DNA of 64,000 nt from Achromobacter ruhlandii (GTDB lineage: Bacteria; Pseudomonadota; Gammaproteobacteria; Burkholderiales; Burkholderiaceae_B), in contig NZ_CADIJL010000026.1 of NCBI RefSeq assembly GCF_902859695.1, positions 29,904 to 93,903 on the forward strand, given 5' to 3'. Below are positions 36,191 to 46,262 of the stretch, one piece after another. The stretch's first letter is position 1, and each line of letters opens with the position of its first letter. The notes under the pieces are model-generated. The model was not told the DNA's origin. It made no database searches and worked only from the letters and a program-made list of their open reading frames with translations. The translations under genes were made by a program, and so were the position numbers.

Positions 36191-37594
36191 TTAGAACGGT
36201 AAACGGATATGAGGGGCAACGCGCCGGAACGCATTGCGGAAGTCCTCCTCGATGCGGGCCAATGCGGCCACGGTGTCTCCTTCGAAACGCAGCACCACCG
36301 TCGGCGTGGTGTTGGACGGCCGCGCCAGGCCGAAGCCATCGGCGTAGTCGACCCGCACCCCGTCCAGGTCGTTGATGGACAGGGCGCCGGGGAACTGCCC
36401 GTGCTCGCGCAGCGCCGCGACCAACGCGAACTGTTCGCCCTCGGTGGTTTCCAGCTTGATTTCGGGGGTGGCGCAGGACTGCGGCAGGCTTTCCAGCAGC
36501 GCCGACGGATCGGGCGCCGCCGACAGGATCTCCAGCAGCCGCGCGGCCGCGTAGATGCCGTCGTCAAAGCCATACCAGCGCTCCTTGAAGAACACATGGC
36601 CGCTCATCTCGCCGGCCAGCAGCGCGCCGGTCTCGCGCATCTTGGCCTTGATCAGCGAGTGTCCCGTCTTCCACATGGTCGGCTTGCCGCCGGCCTCGGC
36701 GATGGCGCGCGCCACGTGGCGGCTGCACTTGACGTCGTAAAGGACCTCGGCGCCAGGGTTGCGCGCCAGCACGTCGCGCGCGAACAGGATCAATTGACGG
36801 TCGGGCCAGATGATCTGGCCGGACTTGGTGACCACGCCCAGCCGGTCGCCGTCGCCGTCGAACGCCAGCCCCACCTCGCAATCGGAATAGCGCAGGCAAT
36901 AGATCAGGTCCTGCAGGTTCTGCGGATCGGCGGGGTCGGGATGATGGCCCGGGAACGAGCCGTCCACCTCGCAGAACAGTTCCGTGACCTCGCAGCCGAG
37001 CGCCCGGAACAACGCCGGCGCCACCGCGCCGGCCACGCCGCTGCCGCAGTCGATGGCGATCTTCATCGGTCGCGCCATGCGGATGTCGCCCACCAGCCGC
37101 GCGGCGTAGCAGGGCTGGATCTGCATCTGGGTGCGGCCGCCGGCCACGCTGGCCGACTCGATCGGCTGGCGCATCGCGTCGCGCAGCGCGGTGATGCCTT
37201 CGCCGTACAGCGAGGCGCCGTCCATCACGATCTTGAAGCCGTTGTGGGTCGGCGGGTTGTGGCTGCCGGTCACGGCGATGCCGGCGCCGGTGTCCATCAG
37301 CCAGGTGGCGAAGTACACCATCGGCGTGGTGGCCATGCCGATGTCGATGACGTGCAACCCGGCCGAGCGCAGGCCGGCCTGCAGCGCCGCCGCCAGTTCC
37401 ACGCTGCTCAGGCGCCCGTCGCGCCCCACCACCATGGCGCGCGCGCCCAGTTCCAGCGCCCGCGCGCCCGCCGCCATGCCCAGGCTGTGGGCGAAGCGCG
37501 CGTCGATTTCCTCGGGCACCGTGCCGCGTATGTCGTACGCCTTGAAGACCGCATCCAGGATCTGCGGGGTTTCCCAGCCAAACGTTCCATGCAT
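36191..37594 (-). CDS. manB: Phosphomannomutase / phosphoglucomutase
   Basis: 467 residues. Alpha-D-phosphohexomutase superfamily with all four active-site elements: phosphoserine loop AVTGSHNPPTHNG, metal loop FDGDGDRLG, sugar-specificity loop GEMSGHVFF, and C-terminal phosphate loop RPSNTTPTVVLR. It converts mannose-6-P to mannose-1-P for ManC. AlgC/ManB-type enzymes often also act on glucose. It lies 18 bp after wzc. Confidence 0.94.
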   Translation of the reverse strand: MHGTFGWETPQILDAVFKAYDIRGTVPEEIDARFAHSLGMAAGARALELGARAMVVGRDGRLSSVELAAALQAGLRSAGLHVIDIGMATTPMVYFATWLMDTGAGIAVTGSHNPPTHNGFKIVMDGASLYGEGITALRDAMRQPIESASVAGGRTQMQIQPCYAARLVGDIRMARPMKIAIDCGSGVAGAVAPALFRALGCEVTELFCEVDGSFPGHHPDPADPQNLQDLIYCLRYSDCEVGLAFDGDGDRLGVVTKSGQIIWPDRQLILFARDVLARNPGAEVLYDVKCSRHVARAIAEAGGKPTMWKTGHSLIKAKMRETGALLAGEMSGHVFFKERWYGFDDGIYAAARLLEILSAAPDPSALLESLPQSCATPEIKLETTEGEQFALVAALREHGQFPGALSINDLDGVRVDYADGFGLARPSNTTPTVVLRFEGDTVAALARIEEDFRNAFRRVAPHIRLPF

Positions 37595-37612
37595 GCCAGT
37601 TCTCCGCGGGGT

Positions 37613-39874
37613 TTACTTGGGGCCGTTCTGCTTGAAGTCACCGTAATAGGCCGCCCGCGAATAGCGGTATCCGCCATATTTGGAACGGAACCCGAAGCGC
37701 TCGGGCATCAGCTTGAGACCGTTGAACAGCACCCCATCCACCGGCGCGCCCGCCTGGATCAGGCGCTTGGCGGTCTCGCGGATCTCGCCCACCGTGTTCA
37801 TGCCCGACCGCACCACCACCATCACCGCCGCGGCATGCGTGCCGACCACCGCCGCGTCGGGCGAGGACAGCACCGGCGCCGTATCCAGGATGACCATGTC
37901 GTACTGGCTGGCCAGCTCGCGCAGGGTCTGGCCGAAGATCGGCGAGGCCAGCAGCTCCGATGGATCGAAGCTCACCGCGCCGGTGGCGATGAAGTCCACG
38001 CCCTCGGAGACGCTGTGCTTGCGCACCCGCTCCAGCGGCAGCGTGCCCGACAGCACCTCGAACAGGCCGTCTTCCTTGGGCACGCCGAAATAGCGATTGA
38101 GCTGGCCCTTGCGGAAATCGGCGTCGATCAGCAGCACGCGCTTGCCGACCCCGCCCTGGATGAAGGCGAAGTTGGCCGACAGGAACGACTTGCCGACGCC
38201 GGCCACCGGCCCGGTGAACATGACCATGTTGTTGGCCGACTGGCGCAGCGAGGCCTGCAACACGTTGCGGAACGACCGCAGGCTTTCGATCGGTGGCGCG
38301 TTGCTCTGGCTCTGCGCCAGCAATGCCGGCACGGTGGCGTTCTTGCGCCGGCTGCGGCGCCACAGCTTGTCCTGCAGATCGCTGTGGGGAATCGCCGCCA
38401 GCACCGGCAGGCCGGTGTAGCGCTCGACATCGTCCGGCTCGGACAGGCCGCCGAACAGCGCGTTGCGCACGAAGGCGCACAGCACGCCGATGATCAGGCC
38501 GATGGCCGTGACCACGGCGATGATGATGGCGGCCTTGGGACGCACCGGCTTGTCCGGCTGCACCGCGGCGTCCAGGATGCGCACGTTGCCGACCTTGCCG
38601 GCACGGATCAGGCGCAGTTGCTGGGCGTTGTTCAACAGGCCCGTGTAAAGCTCGGTGTTGACGCGCACGTCGCGCACCAGCCGCACCACGTCCTGTTCCA
38701 GGTCCGGCAGCTGCTTGATGTTGTTGCCGATGCGGTTGACGTCGCCGGTCAGCGAGGCGATCTGGCGGTCGATGGCGACAATGCTCGGATGGGTCGGCGC
38801 GAACCGGGTGATCAGTTCCTGGCGCTTGGCGCGCAGCTCCATCACCTTGGTCTGGGCGTCCACCGACTGCGCCAGGATCAGCTTGGCTTCCTCGCTCAGA
38901 TCGATGGTGCCGCGCTTGTTGCGCAGCGAGTTGTACTTGGTCTCGGCCGCGTCCAGTTCGCGCTTGAGTTGCGGCAGCTGCTCGTCCAGGAACGCCAGCG
39001 ATTTCTCCGCCTGGGCCGACTTGCGATTGACGTTCTGCTGCACGTATTCCTGGCCGATCTGGTTCAGCACCGCGGTGGTCAGCGCCGGATCATTACCCTC
39101 CAGCGTCACGCCGATCACGCCCGAAGTGCGCCCGCGTTCGAAGATCCCCAGGCGCGATTGCACGTCCTCGATCGCCGCCAGGCGCGAGGTGCGCGACACC
39201 GTGAATTCGGTGCCAGGCCGGCCGCTGAGCGCGTCGATGTGCACGTCCAGCGCGCCGCCGCCCGGCAGCACGAAATGCTCGGGCTTGCCGACCGTGCCCT
39301 TGAACGTGGCGCCGGTGATCTTGTCGTTCAGGGTGTAGGCGCCTTCGCCCAGGGTGGTGATGCGAAAGGGCTTGCCCAGCCATTCATTGGGCACGTCCAG
39401 CTGCGAGATCGAGATCGACTCGCCGCCCCAGGCGTAACCGCCGCGCGGCAGCCCGGACGGGTACGGCAGGCTTTCGTAGTGCCGCGCCAGCCATTCGCCG
39501 ACCACCGGGAAATAGCGCGGCTTGGCATGGATGTACAGCATGAATTTGTCGACGGCCGGTCCCACCACCATGCGCGAGCGCAGCACTTCCATCTCGCCGG
39601 AGGTCTCGGCCTTGGTGTCGAAGATGGCCGAGACGTCGCCCAGCAGGCTGCGGCTCTGGCCCTGCGGCAGCTCCTCCTCCACCTGGACGATGATGTCGGC
39701 CGAATAGACCGAAGGGGTGACCATGACATAGACCACCGCGCCCAAGAGCGCGATCAGCGTGATGGCGATGATCAGCCAACGGTTGGAGAAAATGGCGTCC
39801 ACGTGCGAGGACAGCGGGGTTTCCTGCTGGCGAGCCGGGACGGAGGGCTCGAACGATTCGATGGGCAACGACAT
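37613..39874 (-). CDS. wzc: Polysaccharide co-polymerase with BY-kinase domain (Wzc-like)
   Basis: 753 residues from ATG at 39874. A Wzz domain lies between helix 1 (about 33-53) and helix 2 (about 449-468), with coiled-coil segments about 285-420. The cytoplasmic tyrosine autokinase has Walker A GPVAGVGKS (555-563), Walker A' LLIDADFRKG (581-590), and Walker B MVILDTAPV. The C-terminus carries a Tyr cluster (residues 733, 736, 738, 743, 744) for autophosphorylation. It controls chain length and export with Wza. The matching Wzb phosphatase gene, usually adjacent, is absent here. Confidence 0.95.
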   Translation of the reverse strand: MSLPIESFEPSVPARQQETPLSSHVDAIFSNRWLIIAITLIALLGAVVYVMVTPSVYSADIIVQVEEELPQGQSRSLLGDVSAIFDTKAETSGEMEVLRSRMVVGPAVDKFMLYIHAKPRYFPVVGEWLARHYESLPYPSGLPRGGYAWGGESISISQLDVPNEWLGKPFRITTLGEGAYTLNDKITGATFKGTVGKPEHFVLPGGGALDVHIDALSGRPGTEFTVSRTSRLAAIEDVQSRLGIFERGRTSGVIGVTLEGNDPALTTAVLNQIGQEYVQQNVNRKSAQAEKSLAFLDEQLPQLKRELDAAETKYNSLRNKRGTIDLSEEAKLILAQSVDAQTKVMELRAKRQELITRFAPTHPSIVAIDRQIASLTGDVNRIGNNIKQLPDLEQDVVRLVRDVRVNTELYTGLLNNAQQLRLIRAGKVGNVRILDAAVQPDKPVRPKAAIIIAVVTAIGLIIGVLCAFVRNALFGGLSEPDDVERYTGLPVLAAIPHSDLQDKLWRRSRRKNATVPALLAQSQSNAPPIESLRSFRNVLQASLRQSANNMVMFTGPVAGVGKSFLSANFAFIQGGVGKRVLLIDADFRKGQLNRYFGVPKEDGLFEVLSGTLPLERVRKHSVSEGVDFIATGAVSFDPSELLASPIFGQTLRELASQYDMVILDTAPVLSSPDAAVVGTHAAAVMVVVRSGMNTVGEIRETAKRLIQAGAPVDGVLFNGLKLMPERFGFRSKYGGYRYSRAAYYGDFKQNGPK

Positions 39875-39939
39875 GCAGCTCTCCAAGATTAGGCGCCGCC
39901 GCGGTCGCGGCGCCCCCAAAGGCGTGGGCCGGATCCCGG

Positions 39940-39961
39940 CCCCGCGCCCAGCGGCGCGGGG
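39940..39961 (-). other. Hairpin between wza and wzc
   Basis: CCCCGCGCC / GGCGCGGGG perfect 9-bp stem with a CAGC (GCTG on the transcript) loop in the 104-bp wza-wzc gap. No T-run follows on the minus strand, so it may lower wzc relative to wza or stabilise mRNA, not stop it. Confidence 0.4.
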
Positions 39962-39978
39962 CGGGCCCCGAGGGTCGA

Positions 39979-41115
39979 TTACTTGATTGAATGCACGGTC
40001 TGTACCGTTTGCGCGCTCGGGAACAGGTTGCTGATGAAGCGGTTCCACCGCACCAGCGCCGCCGTATCCACGAAGACGACGTCCTTGGGTTGCAACTCGA
40101 ACTTCTCCGCCACCGCATAAGCCTGCGGCGAAGCGGCGTTCAGATGGAACACCAGCGGCGTCGCCTGCTCGGTACTGCGCACCACAAACACCTGCGACGA
40201 GTCCGCGGTCAGCTGGTTGGGGCCTCCCGCCACGCCCAGCGCTTCGTTCAACGTCAACCTGCCGTCCCGCATCACGATCGAGGCCGGCGTGGTCACCTCC
40301 CCGGTCACGAACACCTTGCTTTCGTCGCGCGGCGTCACCCTGACGATGTCGCCCGACTTCAGCATCACCTGGTTCAGATCCTGACCCCGGTCGATCAGCG
40401 CGGGCAGATTCACGCGCGTCTTCCTGCCTTCGCGGATGACATAGACGCTGCTGCGGTCACCGGTGGGCAGCACCCCGCCCGCGCGGTTGATCGCTTCCAG
40501 CAGCGTCATGGGAATGTCGTTGATCGCGACGGTACCCGGCGTCTTCACCTCGCCTTCGACGTAGACCCGCTTGCTGCGGTAGCCCAGCACGCGCACCGTG
40601 ATCTGCGGATTCTGGATGTATTTACCCGAACTGTTGACTATGAGATTGCGCGCCTGAAGTTCCGTCAACCCCGCCACTTTCAGCAGTCCCGTATAGGGAA
40701 ATTGGATATATCCGGAGGATGAGACCGTATACCCCGGAATGCCCGAGGCGGTATCCCCGAAGGCTAGTTCGGTCACCCCCGTGCCGATGGCGTAGGTTTG
40801 CGTCGGAAGCACGAGCTCGGGGTGATCCCAGACCACGATAGAAAGAATGTCCCCGGGACCGATGCGATACGGCTCGGCCTTGTCGACCAGGCGCGATACC
40901 CCGTCGTTGTCCAGCAGCGCCTGGCGCGCGCGGTTGTCCTCCAGCACCAGGCTGGGCGTGATTTCCTTGATCTGCGCCACCGAATTCGGATCGAGCGGAT
41001 CGACCAGGTGCTTGGCATCAAAGGTCATGCCGGGAGAAAGGGCGCAAGCGCCCAGCGAGGACACGAGCGCGATGGCAGCGATGGCTCGGCTCAACGTTCC
41101 GAAAAATGTCGTCAT
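39979..41115 (-). CDS. wza: Outer-membrane polysaccharide export lipoprotein (Wza)
   Basis: 378 residues from ATG at 41115 (MTTFFGTLSRAI), close to the 379 of E. coli Wza. A lipoprotein signal ends in LGAC (Cys about 24). A Poly_export domain (YRIGPGDILSIVVWDHPEL) and SLBB domains (VYVEGEVKTPGTVAINDI; KVFVTGEVTTPASIVMRD) follow. The C-terminal amphipathic helix RWNRFISNLFPS matches the Wza outer-membrane barrel helix. It forms the octameric export channel and starts the leftward exopolysaccharide unit. Confidence 0.95.
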   Translation of the reverse strand: MTTFFGTLSRAIAAIALVSSLGACALSPGMTFDAKHLVDPLDPNSVAQIKEITPSLVLEDNRARQALLDNDGVSRLVDKAEPYRIGPGDILSIVVWDHPELVLPTQTYAIGTGVTELAFGDTASGIPGYTVSSSGYIQFPYTGLLKVAGLTELQARNLIVNSSGKYIQNPQITVRVLGYRSKRVYVEGEVKTPGTVAINDIPMTLLEAINRAGGVLPTGDRSSVYVIREGRKTRVNLPALIDRGQDLNQVMLKSGDIVRVTPRDESKVFVTGEVTTPASIVMRDGRLTLNEALGVAGGPNQLTADSSQVFVVRSTEQATPLVFHLNAASPQAYAVAEKFELQPKDVVFVDTAALVRWNRFISNLFPSAQTVQTVHSIK

Positions 41116-41364
41116 GGCAAATCCACTGTGAATGACTTCGTTGCTTGGAAAGGAGCCCGATGCGTAACGGGTTGCGACATTCCACTCCCTTTTCAAGCCC
41201 CCGCACATTCGACGGATGCCTTAAGCCTTCTCCTACATCGTTTGGAGGTTTCGGGTGCGCCGGGCACTCAATAAGATTTGGACGGTAGCCACATGCCTTG
41301 CGGCGGTGCAGCGTTTTTTTTCGCGGCCCCCAGGGCGCCTCCCCGAAGAACGAAGGAGTGCGCG

Positions 41365-42774
41365 ATGGACCCGTCCCTCACGGACACGTCAAGCAGGTCG
41401 AACCGATCCAGCTATCTGTACCGGCTGCTGGACGCGGCGATCGTCGTTATCTGCGGCCTGGCCGTCACCGAGCTGAAGTTCGCGGATGAGGCGATGGCCG
41501 ATCCGCCGCAGATCCATCTGTTCCTGATCTATCTGTGCGGCCTGGGCGTCATCGCGCTGTTTCCGGCGTTCAGCCTGTATGTGTCATGGCGCGGCCGCCG
41601 GCTGGCGGACCTGATCGTGCGCAGCCTGGCGGCATGGTCGCTGGTCTTCGCGCTGGGGATCCTGGTCAGCTTTCTCATGCACCAGAGCGCGTCGGTATCG
41701 CGCCTGTGGGCGGCGACCTGGTATGGCTGCGCGGCCCTGGCGCTGGCCGGCGTCAGGCTGGCCGTGTACGCGGTGCTGGGCGCGGCGCGGGATCGCGGCC
41801 TGAACCGCAAGCGCGTGCTGCTGGTCGGCTTCGGCGCGCTCGGCCATGACCTGTGGCGGCGCGTCGAACGCTACCGCGAAGCGGGTTATGAGGTCGCCGG
41901 CATCTACGCCGAGCCGCACGAGAACCTGCCGCCGCAAGTGCGGCGCCTGCACGACCTGGACAAGCTGCACGCCTTTGTGCGCGAGCACACCGTGCGCGAA
42001 GTCTGGATCGTGTTGCCGATGGAGGCCGGCCAGGAATTGCGCGAGGTCCTCTACCACCTGCGCAACGACCTGGTGGACATCCGCTGGATTCCCGACGTGA
42101 TGTCGATCCAGCTGCTGGGCCACCGCATCGGCGAATTCCTCGGACTGCCCGCGATCCAGCTGAACAGCCTGCCCGCGGCGGGCGTGCGCGGCTGGGCCAA
42201 GGAAGCCTTCGACCGCAGCTTCGCGCTGTGCGCCCTCATCGGCCTGTCGCCGCTGATGCTGACCGTGGCCTGCCTGGTCAAGCTGACCTCGCGCGGGCCG
42301 GTGCTGTTCACCCAGCCGCGCCTGGGCGTGGACGGCAAGGTGTTCCACGTCTACAAGTTCCGCACCATGACCGTGCACCAGGAGCACGGCGTGGTCACGC
42401 AGGCCACCCGCAACGATGCGCGCGTCACCCGCATCGGCGGCTTCCTGCGCCGCACCAGCCTGGACGAGCTGCCGCAATTCCTGAACGTCCTGCGCGGCGA
42501 CATGTCGGTGGTCGGCCCGCGCCCGCATGCGCTGGAGCACAACGAACTGTACAAGGACCTGGTGCAGCGCTACATGATGCGGCACCGCGTCAAGCCGGGC
42601 ATCACCGGCTGGGCCCAGGTCAACGGCTTGCGCGGCCAGACCGACACGCTGCGCAAGATGAGCGACCGCGTCGAGCATGACATCTACTACATCCAGCACT
42701 GGACGTTCCGGATGGACCTGATGATCATCGCCCGCACGGCGATCTCCGGATGGACGGGGCGAAATGTCTATTGA
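41365..42774 (+). CDS. wcaJ: Undecaprenyl-phosphate sugar-1-phosphate transferase (WcaJ-like)
   Basis: 469 residues from ATG at 41365, preceded by AAGGAG. Four N-terminal helices (about 15-140) precede a CoA-binding-like domain ([18 protein letters not shown]). A fifth helix leads to the catalytic PHPT domain: [52 protein letters not shown] and [15 protein letters not shown]. It probably moves glucose-1-P onto undecaprenyl phosphate, the first step of repeat-unit assembly. It heads the rightward unit, divergent from wza over a 249-bp gap. Confidence 0.95.
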   Translation: MDPSLTDTSSRSNRSSYLYRLLDAAIVVICGLAVTELKFADEAMADPPQIHLFLIYLCGLGVIALFPAFSLYVSWRGRRLADLIVRSLAAWSLVFALGILVSFLMHQSASVSRLWAATWYGCAALALAGVRLAVYAVLGAARDRGLNRKRVLLVGFGALGHDLWRRVERYREAGYEVAGIYAEPHENLPPQVRRLHDLDKLHAFVREHTVREVWIVLPMEAGQELREVLYHLRNDLVDIRWIPDVMSIQLLGHRIGEFLGLPAIQLNSLPAAGVRGWAKEAFDRSFALCALIGLSPLMLTVACLVKLTSRGPVLFTQPRLGVDGKVFHVYKFRTMTVHQEHGVVTQATRNDARVTRIGGFLRRTSLDELPQFLNVLRGDMSVVGPRPHALEHNELYKDLVQRYMMRHRVKPGITGWAQVNGLRGQTDTLRKMSDRVEHDIYYIQHWTFRMDLMIIARTAISGWTGRNVY

Positions 42775-43309
42775 ACCGCTGGGCTGGCCCATGATCGTCC
42801 CGTCGCGCGCGCGCCCGGCGCCCGCCCCCGCCGCGCCGCCGCCCGGCCTGCTGGCCGAGGATGACTTCCGCCGCGCGGTGGAGATGCTGCCGCTGGTGTC
42901 CATCGACCTGCTGTTGCGCGATGCCGACGGCCGCTACCTGACCGGCCTGCGCAGCAACCCGCCGGCCCAGGGGAGCTGGTTCGTGCCGGGCGGCCGCATC
43001 CGCAAGAACGAGCCCCTGTCGCGCGCGCTGCAGCGCATCGCCCGCGAGGAACTGGGCCTGACGCTGCCGCCGCAGGCCTGGCGCCCGCGCGGCGTGTACG
43101 AACACTTCTATGGCACCAATTTCGCCGGCGAGACCGGCCGCTCGACCCATTACATCGTCCTCGCCTACGAGGCCGAGTTCACGCTGGACACCGCCAGCCT
43201 GCCGCTGGGCCAGCACCGCCGCTACCGCTGGCAGCCCGCGGCGGCCATCGCCGCCGACCCCGGCGCCCATCCGTACACCCAGGCCTACTTCAAGGAGTCA
43301 GCGCCATGA
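42764..43309 (+). CDS. gmm: GDP-mannose mannosyl hydrolase (Nudix, Gmm/WcaH-like)
   Basis: 181 residues. The Nudix box reads GGRIRKNEPLSRALQRIARE followed by ELGL. The usual RE pair is RI, the same kind of deviation seen in GDP-mannose hydrolases such as E. coli Gmm, which cleave GDP-mannose to mannose and GDP. GSWFVPGGRI and GTNFAGE fit the family. The start overlaps wcaJ by 11 bp; an internal ATG at 42791 would remove a non-conserved Pro/Ala-rich lead. It sits before manC, so it may tune the GDP-mannose pool. Confidence 0.88.
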   Translation: MSIEPLGWPMIVPSRARPAPAPAAPPPGLLAEDDFRRAVEMLPLVSIDLLLRDADGRYLTGLRSNPPAQGSWFVPGGRIRKNEPLSRALQRIAREELGLTLPPQAWRPRGVYEHFYGTNFAGETGRSTHYIVLAYEAEFTLDTASLPLGQHRRYRWQPAAAIAADPGAHPYTQAYFKESAP

Positions 43310-44736
43310 CCAACCCCCATCCTCCGTACCGGGCCGTGATCCTTTGCGGCGGCTCCGGCTCGCGCCTGTGGCCGCTGTCGCGCGAGCTGCTGCCCAAGCA
43401 GTTCATCCGTTTGACCGATGACCGCAGCCTGCTGCAGAACACCCTGCTGCGGCTGGACTCGGCCGGCGCCCAGGCCCGCCCCATGCTGGTGTGCAACGAC
43501 GCGCACCGCTACATCGCCGCCGAACAGGCGCAGGAGCTGGGCATCCAGGACGCCGAGATCGTGCTGGAACCGTTCGCCCGCAACACCGCCCCGGCCATCG
43601 CCGCCGCCACGCTGCGCGCCATGCGCGACGGCGAGGACCCGGTGATGCTGATCATGCCGTCCGACCACGTGCTGGAAGACGGCCCGGTGCTGGCCGCCGC
43701 GTTCGCCCAGGCCTACCAGGCCGCGCGCCAGGGCGCCCTGGTGACCTTCGGCATCACCCCCACGGCGCCGCTCAGCGGCTACGGCTACATCCAGGCGGCC
43801 GAACCCGGCGCCATGGCGCCCGCCCGCAAGGTGCGGCGTTTCGTCGAAAAGCCCTCGCCCGAAGTGGCGCAGCGCTTCATCGAGGACGGCAGCTACTACT
43901 GGAACAGCGGCATGTTCGCCTTCCAGGCCTCGGTCTTCCTGGCCGAATTGGAACGGCTGGCGCCGCGCATCCTGGAACAGGTGCGCGCGGCGGTGGCCGC
44001 CGGCCATGGCGAGCCGGCGCTGTTCCAGCTGGACGGCCCGGCCTTCGAGGCCTGCCCCAGCGACTCGATGGACTACGCCATCATGGAGCGCACCGACAGC
44101 GCCGTGGTGATCCCCCTGGCCGCGCCGTGGAGCGACGTCGGCGCGTGGGACGCGGTCTGGGGCATCGCCCGCAAATCGGCCGAAGGCAACTCCACCAGCG
44201 GCGACGTAATGGTCGAGGACTCGCGCAACTGCCTGATCCATTCGACCAGCCGGCTGGTGGCCTCGGTCGGGCTGGACGACATCGTGGTGATCGAGACCGC
44301 CGACGCCGTGCTGGTAGCGCACAAGACCCGCTCGCAGGACGTCAAGCGGCTGGTGGAGGCGTTCAAGGTGCAGCATCGCAGCGAACTGAATCACCACCGC
44401 GAGGTGCAGCGTCCCTGGGGCTCGTACGACTCGGTCGGCCAGGGCCCGCGCTACCAGGTCAAGCGCATCACCGTGAAGCCGGGCGCGCGCCTGTCGTCGC
44501 AGATGCACCACCACCGGGCCGAGCACTGGGTGGTGGTATCGGGCACGGCGCGCATCTACAACGGCGACAAGCAATACCTGCTGACCGAGAACCAATCGAC
44601 CTACATCCCCCTGGGGGAAGTCCACAGCCTGGAGAACCCCGGCAAGATCCCGCTGGAAATCATCGAGGTGCAGTCCGGCGCCTATCTGGGCGAGGATGAC
44701 ATCGTCCGCTTCCAGGACATGTACGGCCGTGTCTGA
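43306..44736 (+). CDS. manC: Mannose-1-phosphate guanylyltransferase / mannose-6-phosphate isomerase
   Basis: 476 residues, the size of bifunctional ManC/AlgA. The N-terminal nucleotidyltransferase has ILCGGSGSRLWPLSRELLPKQF and FVEKP. The C-terminal cupin isomerase domain has EVQRPWGSYDSV, KPGARLSSQMHHHRAEHW (metal His) and EIIEVQSGAYLGEDDI. It yields mannose-6-P from fructose-6-P and GDP-mannose from mannose-1-P. The start overlaps gmm as ATGA. Confidence 0.95.
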   Translation: MTNPHPPYRAVILCGGSGSRLWPLSRELLPKQFIRLTDDRSLLQNTLLRLDSAGAQARPMLVCNDAHRYIAAEQAQELGIQDAEIVLEPFARNTAPAIAAATLRAMRDGEDPVMLIMPSDHVLEDGPVLAAAFAQAYQAARQGALVTFGITPTAPLSGYGYIQAAEPGAMAPARKVRRFVEKPSPEVAQRFIEDGSYYWNSGMFAFQASVFLAELERLAPRILEQVRAAVAAGHGEPALFQLDGPAFEACPSDSMDYAIMERTDSAVVIPLAAPWSDVGAWDAVWGIARKSAEGNSTSGDVMVEDSRNCLIHSTSRLVASVGLDDIVVIETADAVLVAHKTRSQDVKRLVEAFKVQHRSELNHHREVQRPWGSYDSVGQGPRYQVKRITVKPGARLSSQMHHHRAEHWVVVSGTARIYNGDKQYLLTENQSTYIPLGEVHSLENPGKIPLEIIEVQSGAYLGEDDIVRFQDMYGRV

Positions 44737-45136
44737 CCCCCGGCGCGCGGCCTCATCCTTTTGGCGGCCGGGCCTGGCCCGGATCTGCCTGCCGCTGGCG
44801 GCGCTGTTCTTCGTCACCCTGGTGACGGTGGGCAACCTGCCGGGGCTGGCCGCCGAGATGTCCGACGCGTTCGGCGACAAGCGCCTGCACCTGGCGGCCT
44901 ACGCCTTCCTGACCGTGCTGGTCTACCTCTCGGTGCAGCGGCGGCCAGGGTTGACGGCGCTGCTGGCCGTCTCCGCCCTGGGTGCGCTGGACGAAGGCAT
45001 CCAGTCCTTTTTTGCCTATCGACAGGCCGAACTCTTAGACCTTTTGGCCGATATCTCCGCGGCGGGTGCGACAGTAATCTCGTTGAACATCGGTTCCGCA
45101 GCCTTCGGCTCTTTTCGTGCAGTGACTAAGTCTTAA
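44729..45136 (+). CDS. Small VanZ-like membrane protein
   Basis: 135 residues from GTG at 44729, overlapping the manC stop; ATG at 44696 is an alternative with a fair ribosome site. About four helices are seen. [15 protein letters not shown] and [23 protein letters not shown] carry the charged, His/Asp-Glu pattern of VanZ-family proteins (DK..H; DE..Q; R...D..D). VanZ relatives are often found in polysaccharide loci, but the biochemical role is not established. It is followed 10 bp later by gmd. Confidence 0.75.
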   Translation: MSDPRRAASSFWRPGLARICLPLAALFFVTLVTVGNLPGLAAEMSDAFGDKRLHLAAYAFLTVLVYLSVQRRPGLTALLAVSALGALDEGIQSFFAYRQAELLDLLADISAAGATVISLNIGSAAFGSFRAVTKS

Positions 45137-45146
45137 GGATAAAACC

Positions 45147-46256
45147 ATGCCAAAACGGGCACTGATTACCGGCGTCACCGGCCAGGACGGCGCATACCTG
45201 GCCGAATTCCTGCTGGCCAAGGGCTATGAAGTCCATGGCATCAAGCGGCGCGCGTCGCTCTTCAATACCGCGCGCATCGACCACCTGTACCAGGATCCGC
45301 ATGACCAGCCGCGCAACTTCGTGCTGCACCACGGCGACATGACCGATTCCTGCAGCCTGATCCGCATCGTGCAATCAGTGCAGCCCGACGAGATCTACAA
45401 CCTGGCGGCGCAAAGCCACGTCGGGGTGTCGTTCGAGGAGCCGGAATACACCGCCAACGCCGACGGCCTGGGCACCCTGCGCCTGCTGGAAGCCATCCGC
45501 ATCCTCAAGCTGGAGGACAAGGCCCGCTTCTACCAGGCCTCGACCTCGGAGCTGTACGGTCTGGTGCAGGAGACCCCACAGAAGGAAACCACGCCGTTCT
45601 ATCCGCGCAGCCCCTACGCCGCGGCCAAGCTGTACGCCTACTGGATCAGCGTGAACTACCGCGAGGCCTACGGCATGTACGCCTGCAACGGCATCCTGTT
45701 CAACCACGAATCGCCCAAGCGCGGCGAGACCTTCGTGACGCGCAAGATCACCCGCGGCCTGGCGCGCATCGTGCTGGGACTGCAGGAATGCCTGTACCTG
45801 GGCAACCTGTCGGCGCTGCGCGACTGGGGCCACGCGCGCGACTACGTCGAAATGCAGTGGCTCATGCTGCAGCAGGACACGCCGGAGGACTACGTCATCG
45901 CCACCGGCATGCAATACAGCGTGCGCGAGTTCATCAATACCGCCGCGCGCGAACTGGGCATCCTGCTTGCCTGGGAGGGCGAAGGTCTGGAAGAGACCGC
46001 CACCGTGCTGTTCAGCCCGGTGCACGACATCAAGCCCGGCCAGGTCATCGTGCGGGTCGACCCGCGCTACTTCCGCCCCACCGAGGTCGAAACCCTGCTG
46101 GGCGACCCGACCAAGGCGCGCGAAAAGCTCGGCTGGTCGCCGCGCACCAGCTTCGCCCAGCTGGTCAAGGAAATGGTGGAGAGCGACCTGAAGGACGCCC
46201 GGCGCGATGCGCTGGTGGAACAGAACGGCTACGAAATCTACGCCTACAAGGAGTAG
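45147..46256 (+). CDS. gmd: GDP-mannose 4,6-dehydratase
   Basis: 369 residues. SDR motif [15 protein letters not shown] at the N-terminus, [28 protein letters not shown], active-site STSELYG, and YxxxK in [14 protein letters not shown]. It makes GDP-4-keto-6-deoxymannose, used next by the Fcl enzyme. AAGGAT precedes the ATG. Motifs and length match Gmd from colanic acid loci. Confidence 0.96.
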   Translation: MPKRALITGVTGQDGAYLAEFLLAKGYEVHGIKRRASLFNTARIDHLYQDPHDQPRNFVLHHGDMTDSCSLIRIVQSVQPDEIYNLAAQSHVGVSFEEPEYTANADGLGTLRLLEAIRILKLEDKARFYQASTSELYGLVQETPQKETTPFYPRSPYAAAKLYAYWISVNYREAYGMYACNGILFNHESPKRGETFVTRKITRGLARIVLGLQECLYLGNLSALRDWGHARDYVEMQWLMLQQDTPEDYVIATGMQYSVREFINTAARELGILLAWEGEGLEETATVLFSPVHDIKPGQVIVRVDPRYFRPTEVETLLGDPTKAREKLGWSPRTSFAQLVKEMVESDLKDARRDALVEQNGYEIYAYKE

Positions 46257-46262
46257 TCCGCC

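Noticed and set aside
36209..39892. Very long plus-strand open frame (about 1200 codons)
   Set aside because: It lies antisense to manB and wzc, which have full family motifs. Its composition (His/Arg/Gln/Ala-rich) is that of a complementary frame in GC-rich DNA.
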